This document shows, piece after piece, positions 14,892 through 22,675 of a DNA stretch of 26,497 nucleotides. The notes below the pieces were generated by a model. It did not search any database. It had not been told where the DNA came from and worked only from the letters and a program-made list of their open reading frames with translations. Source of the DNA: CADEEN01 sp031379365. Its GTDB lineage: Bacteria; Pseudomonadota; Gammaproteobacteria; Burkholderiales; Burkholderiaceae_C. The DNA lies in contig JANNFB010000298.1 in assembly GCA_031379365.1 (NCBI GenBank), forward strand, positions 1 to 26,497, read 5' to 3'. The position numbers were made by a program, and so were the translations under genes. Position 1 is the stretch's first letter. Every line of letters begins with the position of its first letter.

Positions 14892-17800
14892 CCCTGCCAC
14901 CGCCCTCGACGGCCCCGAGTTCAGTGCAGCCGGCCAGCGACATCCGCCCCGCCCTGCCGGCATGGTGGCTGACCATCACCCTTGCGTTCGCGGGCTACCT
15001 GGTCTGTGCGCGCCTCGGCCTGCTGCTGGCGATTCCGCCAGGCATCGCCGCGCCGTTCTGGCCCGCCGCGGGCCTGGCATTGGTGACTACGTTGGTCTGG
15101 GGGCGCTGGGCTTTGGTGGGCGTGGCGCTGGGTTCGATCGCCGGCAACCTCGGCTTCGTCGCCAGCGCCGGCCCGGCCAGCGCGCTCGACGTCGCAATCA
15201 CCGCCGCGATCGGGATCGGCGTGGCTTTGCAGGCTTTGGCAGGCGCGGCACTCACCAAGCGTTTTGTGGGTCAACCGCTGTTGTTGGCGGAGCCGGCACA
15301 GTTGTGGCGTTTCTTCTGGCTGGCAGCGCTGCTGGCCAGTTGCGTCAGCGCCAGTGTCGGGCTGGGCGTGTTGGGGCTGTCGGGACGGCTCGATGTCGCG
15401 CAGGCGCCGCAGCACTGGGCGGCATGGTGGATCGGCGACACGCTGGGTGTGCTGGTGTTTGCGCCGGTGATGTTGACCTTGATCGGCCAGCCGCGCGAAG
15501 AATGGGCGCCGCGGCGCTGGCCCGTGGCACTGCCACTGCTGGCCGTGGCGCTGCTGATGGGCCTGGGCATCCGCGAGGTGATTCGGCTGGACACCGCCCG
15601 CAGCCGCCAGGCCTTCGAGCGCGAGGCCGAGAACCTGAGCAACGCCGTCCGGTCCCGCCTGCAACTGCCCCTGCATGCACTGGAGGGCATGCGCGGCCTG
15701 ATCAGCGAAAGCGCCGCACCCGACCGGCAGGCGTTTGCCCGCACCAGCGCTCCCTGGCTGTCCGAGGGCGGCAGCCTGGTCGCTCTGGGCTGGACCGAGC
15801 GAGTGCCAAAGAGCGAGACTGCCGCGTTTACAGCGCGGGAGCAGGCCACCGGCGCGCCCGGATTCCGCGTCTTCGAGCGTCGCGATGCCGGCGTCACTGA
15901 AGTCGGCGATGTCGATGCGTATGTGATCCGTTTCATCGAGCCGCTGCCGGCCAACACTGCGGCACTCGGCGTGAACACGCAGTCGATCGCCATCGCCCGG
16001 GCGGCCGTCGCCAAGACGGCGCGCAGCGGGCAGCCCGCGATCAGTGCGGGTTTCAAGTTGACCCAGGGCGGCACCGGCGTAGTGCTCTACCAAGCGGTTT
16101 ACCGAGGCCAGCCGCGCAGCGACGAGGAGCGTGCGGCAGCGCTGCGCGGCGTGGTCTTCGCCACCGTCAAGCCCGCAGACTTGCTGCGCGCTGCCACCGC
16201 CGGCCTGTCCGCATCGCTGAGCCTGTGCCTGATCGACAAAGATGCGCCCGCAGCGTCGCGCGTCTTGAGCGGCGCGCCCGACTGCGACAAGCTCGCGGCC
16301 TTTGCGCCGCTGCATGTGACGCCGCTGGCGTTGGCCGGGCGCGAGTGGGAGCTGCGCGTGTCCGCGACCGCGCCTGTGGCCCCCAGCGCCGGCGGCATCT
16401 GGCCTTTCGCTCTGGTCGGGCTGCTGGGCACGGCCATGTTGGGCGCGCTGTTGCTCACCGTCACCGGGCGCGCGCGCCGCATCGCCGAGGCGGTGCAGCA
16501 ACGCACGGCCGAACTCGAGTTGCGCAGCGCCGAATTGCAGACCGAGATGGGCGAACGCCAGCGCACCGGTGCTGCCCTGCGCGACAGCCAGCAGCGCCTG
16601 CGCAACATCCTCGATCACACGCCGATCGGCGTGGCCTACACGGACACCGGCGGGCGCATCCGCGAGGCCAACCCGAAGTTGCGCGAGATGCTCGGGCAGG
16701 ACGGCGAGCGCCTGACAGGCAAGCACATCGCCGATTTGCTGCACCCGGACGATCGGCAGGCCGAGTCCGAAGCGCGGGAGCGTCTGCTGGCCGGCGAAGT
16801 GCCGATGGCGCGCTGGCAGCTGCGCTGCCTGACCGCCGACGGTCGCACGTTGTGGGCGCAGGTGGGGGTGAGCGTGCTGCGCGACGCCCAAAGCCAGGCC
16901 AAGCGCATGGTCTGGGTCATCGAAGACATCACTGAACGACTGGCTCTGGAAGAAGCACAGCGGGCCCAGCGCGGCGCCGAAGCGGCCAATCAGGCCAAGA
17001 GCGAGTTCCTCTCGCGCATGAGCCATGAGTTGCGCACCCCGCTCAATGCCATGCTGGGCTTCACGCAGCTGCTCGAACTCGACCGTCGCCAGCCCCTGAC
17101 GCAGCACCAAACAGAGTGGACCGGTCAGATCCGCCATGCCGGCTGGCATCTGCTGCACATGATCAACGACACGCTGGACCTGGCGCGCATCGAGTCCGGT
17201 CACGTCGAGCTGCATCCGCAAACGCTGGATCTGGCCGAGGTGGTGGCGGCCGCCTCGGCGCTGCTGGCGCAGAGCGCCGACAAGCACGGCATTCAGATCG
17301 ACCTGCGCCTGTTCGATCAAGCGCGGTTGGTGCTGGGCGACCCGACCCGGGTCAAGCAGATCCTCACCAACCTGCTGTCCAACGCCATCAAATACAACGT
17401 CGAAGGCGGCAGGGTGCTGGTGGGCAGCCACATCAATTCGAGCGGCATGGTGGCGCTGGAAGTCACCGACACCGGTGCAGGCATGAACGTGGCGCAGCTG
17501 GCCCAACTGTTCCAGCCCTTCAATCGACTCGGCCGCGAGGGCGGAGCGATCGAAGGCACCGGCATCGGCCTGGTCATCAGCCTGCGCCTGGCCGAGCTGA
17601 TGGGCGGCACCTTGCGCGCCCGCAGCAGCGAAGGCGAGGGTTCGACCTTCATTCTCGAGTTGCCCCGCGCCGACGCAGCGCCCTTGCCGCCGGCACTCGA
17701 CGACGACGCCGAACTGCCACTGGCCAGTTATCGGCAGCGGGTGGTGCACTACGTCGAAGACAACGAGACCAATGTCGAGGTCATGCGCGGCATCCTGGCG

Positions 17801-18121
17801 CTGCGCCCGCAGATCACGCTGGAGGTCTCGATGCTCGGGCTGGATGGGCTGGCGGCGATCCGCAAGCGCAAGCCCAGCCTGATCCTGCTCGACATGCACC
17901 TGCCCGACATCGATGGCCTGGAGTTGTTGCGCCACCTGCAGGCCGACCCAGAAACCTCCGACGTACCCGTCATCGTCGTCTCGGCAGATGCCACGGAGGC
18001 CAGCATCCGGCAAGCGATAGCCGCTGGCGCCACCCACTACCTGACCAAGCCGGTCAACGTGCCGCAATTCCTCGGTGCTTTGGACGACATGCTGGATCAG
18101 CTCGACACGATGTTCGGTTAA
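14888..18121 (+). CDS. Hybrid sensor histidine kinase (MASE1-CHASE-PAS-HisKA-HATPase-REC)
   Basis: This 1077-aa membrane-bound signalling protein has six parts in order. A MASE1 integral sensor (about 15-230) carries FWPAAGLALVTTLVWG and about eight helices. A periplasmic CHASE domain (about 235-440) carries LHALEGMRGLI and FIEPLPAN. A further helix lies at about 503-525, followed by a short coiled coil and a PAS domain (about 565-690). HisKA has phospho-acceptor His713 in SRMSHELRTPLN. HATPase_c has NLLSNAIKYN, DTGAGM and GTGIGL. A C-terminal receiver has acidic residues in YVEDNE, phospho-acceptor Asp1002 in LLDMHLPD, and TKPVN. All catalytic residues look intact. No output domain or cognate regulator is nearby. 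The TTG start at 14888 overlaps the ychF stop; a GTG at 14924 is an alternative start. The ligand is unknown. Confidence 0.93.
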   Translation: MTLPPPSTAPSSVQPASDIRPALPAWWLTITLAFAGYLVCARLGLLLAIPPGIAAPFWPAAGLALVTTLVWGRWALVGVALGSIAGNLGFVASAGPASALDVAITAAIGIGVALQALAGAALTKRFVGQPLLLAEPAQLWRFFWLAALLASCVSASVGLGVLGLSGRLDVAQAPQHWAAWWIGDTLGVLVFAPVMLTLIGQPREEWAPRRWPVALPLLAVALLMGLGIREVIRLDTARSRQAFEREAENLSNAVRSRLQLPLHALEGMRGLISESAAPDRQAFARTSAPWLSEGGSLVALGWTERVPKSETAAFTAREQATGAPGFRVFERRDAGVTEVGDVDAYVIRFIEPLPANTAALGVNTQSIAIARAAVAKTARSGQPAISAGFKLTQGGTGVVLYQAVYRGQPRSDEERAAALRGVVFATVKPADLLRAATAGLSASLSLCLIDKDAPAASRVLSGAPDCDKLAAFAPLHVTPLALAGREWELRVSATAPVAPSAGGIWPFALVGLLGTAMLGALLLTVTGRARRIAEAVQQRTAELELRSAELQTEMGERQRTGAALRDSQQRLRNILDHTPIGVAYTDTGGRIREANPKLREMLGQDGERLTGKHIADLLHPDDRQAESEARERLLAGEVPMARWQLRCLTADGRTLWAQVGVSVLRDAQSQAKRMVWVIEDITERLALEEAQRAQRGAEAANQAKSEFLSRMSHELRTPLNAMLGFTQLLELDRRQPLTQHQTEWTGQIRHAGWHLLHMINDTLDLARIESGHVELHPQTLDLAEVVAAASALLAQSADKHGIQIDLRLFDQARLVLGDPTRVKQILTNLLSNAIKYNVEGGRVLVGSHINSSGMVALEVTDTGAGMNVAQLAQLFQPFNRLGREGGAIEGTGIGLVISLRLAELMGGTLRARSSEGEGSTFILELPRADAAPLPPALDDDAELPLASYRQRVVHYVEDNETNVEVMRGILALRPQITLEVSMLGLDGLAAIRKRKPSLILLDMHLPDIDGLELLRHLQADPETSDVPVIVVSADATEASIRQAIAAGATHYLTKPVNVPQFLGALDDMLDQLDTMFG

Positions 18122-18196
18122 GTGAGCGCCTGCTGTCGTTTAGGCATTAGTTAATTCATCATACGGCCGTGAGGCAGCGCGGTTGCCTCGGCACGA

Positions 18197-18223
18197 TCAG
18201 CACTCTTCCACCGAGAGTGCTAA
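18197..18223. promoter_or_regulatory. CIRCE operator (HrcA binding site) upstream of rpoH
   Basis: The inverted repeat reads TCAGCACTC, a 9-bp spacer, then GAGTGCTAA. The CIRCE consensus is TTAGCACTC-N9-GAGTGCTAA, so there is one mismatch in the left arm and a perfect right arm with the exact spacer. It lies 40 bp before the rpoH start codon and overlaps a TAATAT -10-like hexamer (18221-18226). It should therefore let the repressor HrcA block rpoH transcription when unfolded protein is scarce. HrcA itself is not in this window. Confidence 0.9.
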
Positions 18224-18226
18224 TAT
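18221..18226 (+). promoter_or_regulatory. Probable -10 box of the rpoH promoter
   Basis: TAATAT overlaps the last bases of the CIRCE right arm and would place the transcript start about 30 bp before the rpoH ATG. No strong -35 box is visible at 16-18 bp upstream. The overlap with an operator makes the placement reasonable. Confidence 0.45.
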
Positions 18227-18263
18227 CTTGGAACCTGAACTCCACGAGTTCCTCCAAGGCCCC

Positions 18264-19202
18264 ATGAACACCGCCCTTGCTTCCGCTGCCCCGCTCGATC
18301 TGGCCGTCCGCAACCCGTGGGCACTGGTGCCTCCAATCGGCAACCTGGATGCCTACATTTCGGCGACGCACCGCATTCCCCTGCTCACGCCTCAAGAGGA
18401 GGCCGACTTCGCACGCCGCCTGCGCGACACCGGTGACCTGGAGGCCGCTGGACGCTTGGTGTTGTCGCACTTGCGCCTGGTGGTGTCGGTATCGCGCCAA
18501 TACCTGGGCTACGGCCTGCCGCAAGGTGACCTGATCCAGGAAGGCAACGTGGGCCTGATGAAGGCCGTTAAGCGCTTCGACCCCGACCAGGGCGTCCGTC
18601 TGGTGAGCTACGCGCTGCACTGGATCCGCGCCGAGATGCACGAGTACATCCTGAAAAACTGGCGCATGGTCAAGGTGGCGACCACCAAGGCCCAGCGCAA
18701 GCTGTTCTTCAACTTGCGCTCGATGAAGCAGAGCATGAAGGCCGATGCGCCCGACGGCGACACCCACCGCGGCACGCTCAGCCCAAGCGAGGTCGACACG
18801 GTCGCGCGCAAGCTCAATGTCAAGCGCGAAGAGGTGCTGGAGATGGAAACGCGCATGTCGGGCGGCGACGTGCCGCTCGAACCGCAGACCAACGATGATG
18901 GCGAAGAGAGCTACGCGCCGATCGCCTACCTGGCCGACGATGCCAATGAGCCGACGCGCGTGCTCGAAGCGCGCAGCCGCGACGCGCTCGCCGGCGACGG
19001 CATCAGCCGCGCCCTCGACGTGCTCGACGCGCGCAGCCGGCGCATCGTGGAAGAGCGCTGGCTCAAGGTCAATGACGACAACTCGGGCGGCATGACGCTG
19101 CACGACCTGGCCGCCGAGTACGGCGTCAGCGCCGAACGCATCCGCCAGATCGAAGTGGCCGCGATGAAGAAAATGCGTGGGGCGCTGCAAGCCAGCGCCT
19201 GA
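18264..19202 (+). CDS. rpoH: RNA polymerase sigma-32 factor RpoH
   Basis: This 312-aa heat-shock sigma factor directs RNA polymerase to chaperone and protease promoters. Sigma region 2 spans about 66-135 (LVLSHLRLVVSVSRQYLGYG, GDLIQEGNVGLMKAVKRFD, LVSYALHWIRAEMHEYILKN). The RpoH box QRKLFFNLR, diagnostic for sigma-32, is at 144-152. Region 4.2 near the C-terminus reads LHDLAAEYGVSAERIRQIEV. The start is ATG 18264, with an AAGG ribosome site 5 bp before it; an upstream in-frame TTG would place the CIRCE operator inside the coding region and is rejected. A CIRCE operator precedes it and a strong terminator follows. It is convergent with the cox assembly cluster, a common arrangement in Burkholderiales. 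Confidence 0.97.
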   Translation: MNTALASAAPLDLAVRNPWALVPPIGNLDAYISATHRIPLLTPQEEADFARRLRDTGDLEAAGRLVLSHLRLVVSVSRQYLGYGLPQGDLIQEGNVGLMKAVKRFDPDQGVRLVSYALHWIRAEMHEYILKNWRMVKVATTKAQRKLFFNLRSMKQSMKADAPDGDTHRGTLSPSEVDTVARKLNVKREEVLEMETRMSGGDVPLEPQTNDDGEESYAPIAYLADDANEPTRVLEARSRDALAGDGISRALDVLDARSRRIVEERWLKVNDDNSGGMTLHDLAAEYGVSAERIRQIEVAAMKKMRGALQASA

Positions 19203-19222
19203 TTGACGCCAGGACCAACGCG

Positions 19223-19253
19223 AAGAGGCGGCATGAGCCGCCTCTTTTTTTGT
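19223..19253 (+). terminator. Intrinsic terminator after rpoH
   Basis: AAGAGGCGGC pairs with GCCGCCTCTT across an ATGA loop, giving a 10-bp stem followed by a run of seven to eight T residues. It sits 20 bp after the rpoH stop and directly next to the stop of the convergent sco1 gene. On the opposite strand the stem is followed by only two T residues, so it is at best a weak terminator for sco1. Confidence 0.93.
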
Positions 19254-19850
19254 TTACGCACCCGCCAGCAGCAGCTTGATGTCGCCCGCCATGGCCTCGA
19301 CACCGCCGCCCTGGCGCACGAACAGTCGAACCTTGCCCATGGGATCAAACAAGAATGATCCTGCGGTGTGGTCCATGGTGTAGCTGCCCGCCGTCTTGCC
19401 CGGCACCTTGGCAAAGAAGACCTTGAACTCCTTGGCTGCCGCCTGGGTTTGCTCGACCGTGCCGCGCAGCGCCACGAAGTCTCGGCCGAAAGCGGCCACA
19501 TACGCACCGACAATTTCCGGTGTGTCCCGCTCGGGATCCACGGTGACAAAGACAGCTTGCACCTTGTCGCCGTCGGCGCCAAGCTTGCCCTTGATCTCGG
19601 CGATCTCCGCCAGGGTGGTCGGGCAGACGTCGGGGCACTGCGTGAAGCCGAAGAAGACCACCACCACCTTGCCCTTGAAGTCGGCCAGGCTGCGCGGCTT
19701 GCCGCTGGCGTCGGGCAGGGCCAGCTGGCGGGCGTACTCGGCGCCCGTGATGTCGATGCCCTTGAAGGCCGGCTTCTGCTCGGCGCTGCAGGCGCCCAGG
19801 CCCACCACCACGAGGGCAGCGATCGCAGTGCGTCGGTTGGGATGTGTCAT
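19254..19850 (-). CDS. SCO1/SenC copper-binding lipoprotein
   Basis: This 198-aa thioredoxin-fold copper chaperone helps build the CuA site of cytochrome c oxidase. It has an N-terminal lipoprotein-type signal with the lipobox LGACS. The Sco metal motif CPDVCP places the two cysteines at 72 and 76, and the copper-ligand histidine is His161 in YTMDHTAGSF. VFVTVDPERDTPE is a further family block. All copper ligands are present. The start ATG 19850 overlaps the stop of ctaB (ATGA), pointing to coupled translation at the end of the cox operon. The upstream in-frame extension to 19970 overlaps ctaB and would hide the signal peptide, so it is rejected. Confidence 0.95.
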   Translation of the reverse strand: MTHPNRRTAIAALVVVGLGACSAEQKPAFKGIDITGAEYARQLALPDASGKPRSLADFKGKVVVVFFGFTQCPDVCPTTLAEIAEIKGKLGADGDKVQAVFVTVDPERDTPEIVGAYVAAFGRDFVALRGTVEQTQAAAKEFKVFFAKVPGKTAGSYTMDHTAGSFLFDPMGKVRLFVRQGGGVEAMAGDIKLLLAGA

Positions 19851-20782
19851 CGCGCAAAGAGCCAGGGTGAGAGGTAGTGGTCGAGCAGCAGCGCGGCGAA
19901 CAACCACGACAGGTGCCAGATCGAGAAGCGGAAGGTCTTGCGCGCCAGCGCTTCGCTGTAGCGGCGCCAAAGCTGCCAGGCCAGCACGATGAACCAGGTA
20001 CCGAGCACCAGCGCACAGGCCAGGTAGATCGGGCCGCTCATGCCGTGCACGAAGGGCAACAAGGTGGCGGCGAAGAGCACGAAGGTGTAGAGCAGGATCT
20101 GCAGCCGGGTGTATTCGTTGCCATGCGTCACCGGCAGCATCGGCAGGCCGGCGCGGGCATAGTCTTCAGCGCGGTACAGCGCCAAGGCCCAGAAGTGCGG
20201 CGGCGTCCAGAGAAAGATGATCAGCACCAGCAGCCAGGCTTCGGCGCCGACTTCGCCGCGCATGGCTGCCCAACCCAGCAGCGGCGGCATCGCGCCCGAG
20301 GCGCCGCCGATGACGATGTTCTGCGGCGTGGCCGGCTTGAGCAGCACGGTGTAGACGACGGCATAACCGACGAAGGTGGCCAGGGTCAGCCACATCGTCA
20401 GTGCATTGACCCAGACCAGCAGCAAGGCACTGCCGGCCGCACACAGCAGGGTCGAGAACAACAGCGTGTGGGCGTTGCTCAACTGGCCCTTGGCCGTCGG
20501 CCGCCAGGCAGTGCGCGCCATCTTGGCGTCGATGTGCTGCTCGACCAAGCAATTGAAGGCCGCGGCCGCCGCTGCGACCAACCAGATGCCGGCTGCGGCG
20601 GGCAGCAGCACCCCCCACGCCGGCCAGCCGGGCTCGGCCAGCAGCATGCCGATGACGGCGCAGAACACGATCAACTGCACCACGCGCGGCTTGGTCAGTG
20701 CGACGAACTGGCGCACGCGAGATGCGCCCGACAGCGTGCCAAGGGCACTGCGGGCAGCAGCAGTCGTGGGAGTCGTGGACAT
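19847..20782 (-). CDS. ctaB: Protoheme IX farnesyltransferase (heme O synthase)
   Basis: This 311-aa UbiA-superfamily prenyltransferase has about nine membrane helices. It attaches a farnesyl group to heme B to make heme O, the substrate of the neighbouring heme A synthase. The first prenyl-diphosphate motif is NCLVEQHIDAKMARTAWRP. Compared with the E. coli CyoE pattern NxxxDxxxDxxMxRTxxRP, the first Asp is Glu, a variant that I believe is common in beta-proteobacteria. The family block around YTVLLKPATPQNIVIGG is present, as are GAMPPLLGWAAMRG and FLWTPPHFWALAL. It starts 23 bp after ctaA and ends overlapping sco1. The full-length cyoE/ctaB family is about 290-320 aa. Confidence 0.96.
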   Translation of the reverse strand: MSTTPTTAAARSALGTLSGASRVRQFVALTKPRVVQLIVFCAVIGMLLAEPGWPAWGVLLPAAAGIWLVAAAAAAFNCLVEQHIDAKMARTAWRPTAKGQLSNAHTLLFSTLLCAAGSALLLVWVNALTMWLTLATFVGYAVVYTVLLKPATPQNIVIGGASGAMPPLLGWAAMRGEVGAEAWLLVLIIFLWTPPHFWALALYRAEDYARAGLPMLPVTHGNEYTRLQILLYTFVLFAATLLPFVHGMSGPIYLACALVLGTWFIVLAWQLWRRYSEALARKTFRFSIWHLSWLFAALLLDHYLSPWLFAR

Positions 20783-20805
20783 GGCGAGCGAGACCTGGGA
20801 TTCTC

Positions 20806-21954
20806 TTACACGCGCACGGCGCGGCCGAGCGACTCAGCGCGCCGTGGCGCGACGCTCGGCTGGAGGTGGCTGCGTGCCAGCAAGGTCGCCAGCAAAACCG
20901 CCAACAGCGCCGCGCCGCCGGTGTGCGACACCGCGGCGACGATCGGCCAGCCCAGCACGACATTCGACAAACCCGTGCCGAGCTGCCACAGGCCGAGGAC
21001 GACCAGGCCGAGTGCAAAGCGGCGCAGCGCCGGATCCCCCGTACCGCGCAAGCGCCAAGCCAACGCGAGCATGGCCGCGAGCACCACGAAGGCAGTCAAC
21101 CGGTGGGTGACATGGATGGCTGTCAAAGCGTCGAAGGGGAGGTAGGCGCCTGCCGCCGTTTGACCCAGCTCACGGCGCAGCGTGAAGGCGTGGCCAAAGT
21201 CCATCGGCGGCCACCACTGGCCCTGGCAGGTCGGGAAATCGCGGCAGGCCAGCACAGCGTAATTGGTGCTGACCCAGCCGCCGAGGGCGACTTGCACGAC
21301 GAGCAACCCGGCCACGGCCCACGCACCCGCGCGCAAGCCGCGAGGCAGGTTCAGCGGCCGTGGCGAGAAGGCCTGATCAAGCACGGCCAGCAGGGCCAGC
21401 AAGCCCAGCCCGCCCAGCAAGTGCAGCGTGACGATGGCCGGGTAGAGCTTCATCGTCACGGTCAGCGCACCGAAGGCGCCCTGACCGATGACCCACGCCA
21501 AGGTGAGGGTGGCCCACCACGGCGACGGCGCCAAGGCCATGCGCTGTTGGCGCATCCACCAGCCCATGGCCGCCATCACGGTGATCAATACGCCGACGGC
21601 AGTGGCCAGGTAACGGTGGACCATCTCGATCCACGCCTTGCCATGCGTGACGGGGCCGCTCGGCATCGCTGCCTGTGCCGCAGTGATCTCTTCGCGTGCA
21701 CCCAGCGGGCTGGCGCTGCCGTAGCAGCCGGGCCAGTCGGGGCAGCCGAGGCCCGAATCACTGAGGCGCGTGAAGGCACCGAACAAGACGAGGTCGAAGG
21801 TCAGGAACAGCGTCAGCAGCGTCAGCGCATGCAGCCGGCGCGTGGGCGTCGCGTCGCGGTGGCGCACCCACAGCCAGGCCAGCGGGCCGAGCGCGATGAC
21901 GATGCCGAGCAACGCCATCCGCGCCACCGGTGCCCAGTCGATCAGGTCAGGCAT
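20806..21954 (-). CDS. ctaA: Heme A synthase (COX15/CtaA family)
   Basis: This 382-aa integral membrane enzyme oxidises the C8 methyl of heme O to a formyl group, giving heme A for the aa3 oxidase. It has about eight helices in two four-helix halves. Heme-ligand histidines lie in WIEMVHRYLA and AIVTLHLLGG (first half) and AIHVTHRLTA and AAVSHTGGAA (second half). FGAFTRLSDSGLGCPDWPGC is the family N-terminal signature, and a cysteine pair sits in VLACRDFPTCQG. The start ATG 21954 lies 7 bp after the previous stop; a GTG one codon earlier and an in-frame extension into the upstream gene are less likely. Confidence 0.95.
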   Translation of the reverse strand: MPDLIDWAPVARMALLGIVIALGPLAWLWVRHRDATPTRRLHALTLLTLFLTFDLVLFGAFTRLSDSGLGCPDWPGCYGSASPLGAREEITAAQAAMPSGPVTHGKAWIEMVHRYLATAVGVLITVMAAMGWWMRQQRMALAPSPWWATLTLAWVIGQGAFGALTVTMKLYPAIVTLHLLGGLGLLALLAVLDQAFSPRPLNLPRGLRAGAWAVAGLLVVQVALGGWVSTNYAVLACRDFPTCQGQWWPPMDFGHAFTLRRELGQTAAGAYLPFDALTAIHVTHRLTAFVVLAAMLALAWRLRGTGDPALRRFALGLVVLGLWQLGTGLSNVVLGWPIVAAVSHTGGAALLAVLLATLLARSHLQPSVAPRRAESLGRAVRV

Positions 21955-21961
21955 CACTCGT

Positions 21962-22675
21962 TCATCGCCCTGGCCGGTCCCAGAAGGCTGACGCGCGAAG
22001 TAGTTTGTCGATATCGCGCTTGAACTTCGCCGGTTCCGCCTGGGCTGGCGCACGCATCATCCATTGACCCATCGGGTCGACGACGTAGAGATGGGACTCC
22101 AGCGACTCGCCTGCCGCGGGCGACAGCCATTGCTGCAAGGCGGCCAGAGGCACCCGCAGCACCTCGGTGGCCGGCGCGGCGTCCAATGCGGCGCGCAGTG
22201 CAGGGGCGATCGGGGCTTCATCGGTCACCAGCCAGAGTTTGTCGATGCGGTCGCGCTCGCGGCCTGTCATCTCGCGCAACTGGCGCTGCGTGAAGAGGCG
22301 CTTCTCGCAGTCGCTGTCGCAAGCACTGCGCCCAACCACCACCAGCAACCACTGGCCCCGCAGCGCGGCGGCAGAAACGACCCGGCCGTCGAGATCGGTC
22401 AGCGGCAGATCGGCGGGCATGGCCCGCGACGGCGCGATCAGGGTGGCGTAGTTGCTGCGACCCTCCGGACGCAAGATGTAGAACGTGAAGTAGGACGCCA
22501 CCACCGGCGCAACACAGGCCAGCAACACCAGCAGCATCTTCAGGCGGCCCGTTGCGGTTCGACGCAGCTGCTCGTCGCTGCCTACATCGGCCTGCGGCAT
22601 CGCATGCACTGTCAGGTGCAAGGGCTCAGCGACGGGCTCGGCGGCGGTAGGGTTGGATGAGTTGGAACCAGGCAT
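21962..22675 (-). CDS. Sco-like thioredoxin-fold membrane protein
   Basis: This 237-aa protein has a short N-terminal cytoplasmic part, one membrane anchor (about 47-67: LLVLLACVAPVVASYFTFYI) and a periplasmic domain. That domain matches the Sco layout: LDGRVVSAAALRGQWLLVVV, a CX3C pair (CDSDC, Cys119 and Cys123), WLVTDE, and YVVDPMGQWMMR near the C-terminus. The canonical Sco copper histidine is not at the aligned position; a His lies three residues later, at 195. Proteins of this kind commonly sit between surf1 and ctaA in Burkholderiales and are usually annotated as hypothetical. The ATG at 22675 overlaps surf1 by 50 bp; the conserved-looking LHLTVHAMP start region favours it over ATG 22600. 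A role in oxidase assembly or redox handling of copper sites is inferred. Confidence 0.75.
   Translation of the reverse strand: MPGSNSSNPTAAEPVAEPLHLTVHAMPQADVGSDEQLRRTATGRLKMLLVLLACVAPVVASYFTFYILRPEGRSNYATLIAPSRAMPADLPLTDLDGRVVSAAALRGQWLLVVVGRSACDSDCEKRLFTQRQLREMTGRERDRIDKLWLVTDEAPIAPALRAALDAAPATEVLRVPLAALQQWLSPAAGESLESHLYVVDPMGQWMMRAPAQAEPAKFKRDIDKLLRASAFWDRPGR

Noticed and set aside
13650..14963. Minus-strand frame of 437 codons opposite ychF
   Set aside because: It is a shadow of ychF, whose plus-strand motifs are complete.
14921..18067. Very long minus-strand open frame (1048 codons) opposite the hybrid kinase
   Set aside because: It mirrors a high-GC gene whose third positions are mostly G or C, which removes stops on the opposite strand. 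The translation is rich in Gln, Arg and His repeats with no domain, while the plus strand has every kinase motif.
18171..18189. Six-base-pair hairpin (GAGGCA/TGCCTC) between the kinase gene and rpoH as a terminator
   Set aside because: It has no T-run and a short stem; it is not enough to call.
18183..18263. Upstream TTG start for rpoH
   Set aside because: It would place the CIRCE operator and -10 hexamer inside the coding region and adds 27 residues not expected in RpoH; ATG 18264 has a ribosome site.
19877..22023. Long plus-strand frames opposite ctaB and ctaA
   Set aside because: They are Gln/Arg/Gly-rich shadows of clearly real heme synthesis genes.
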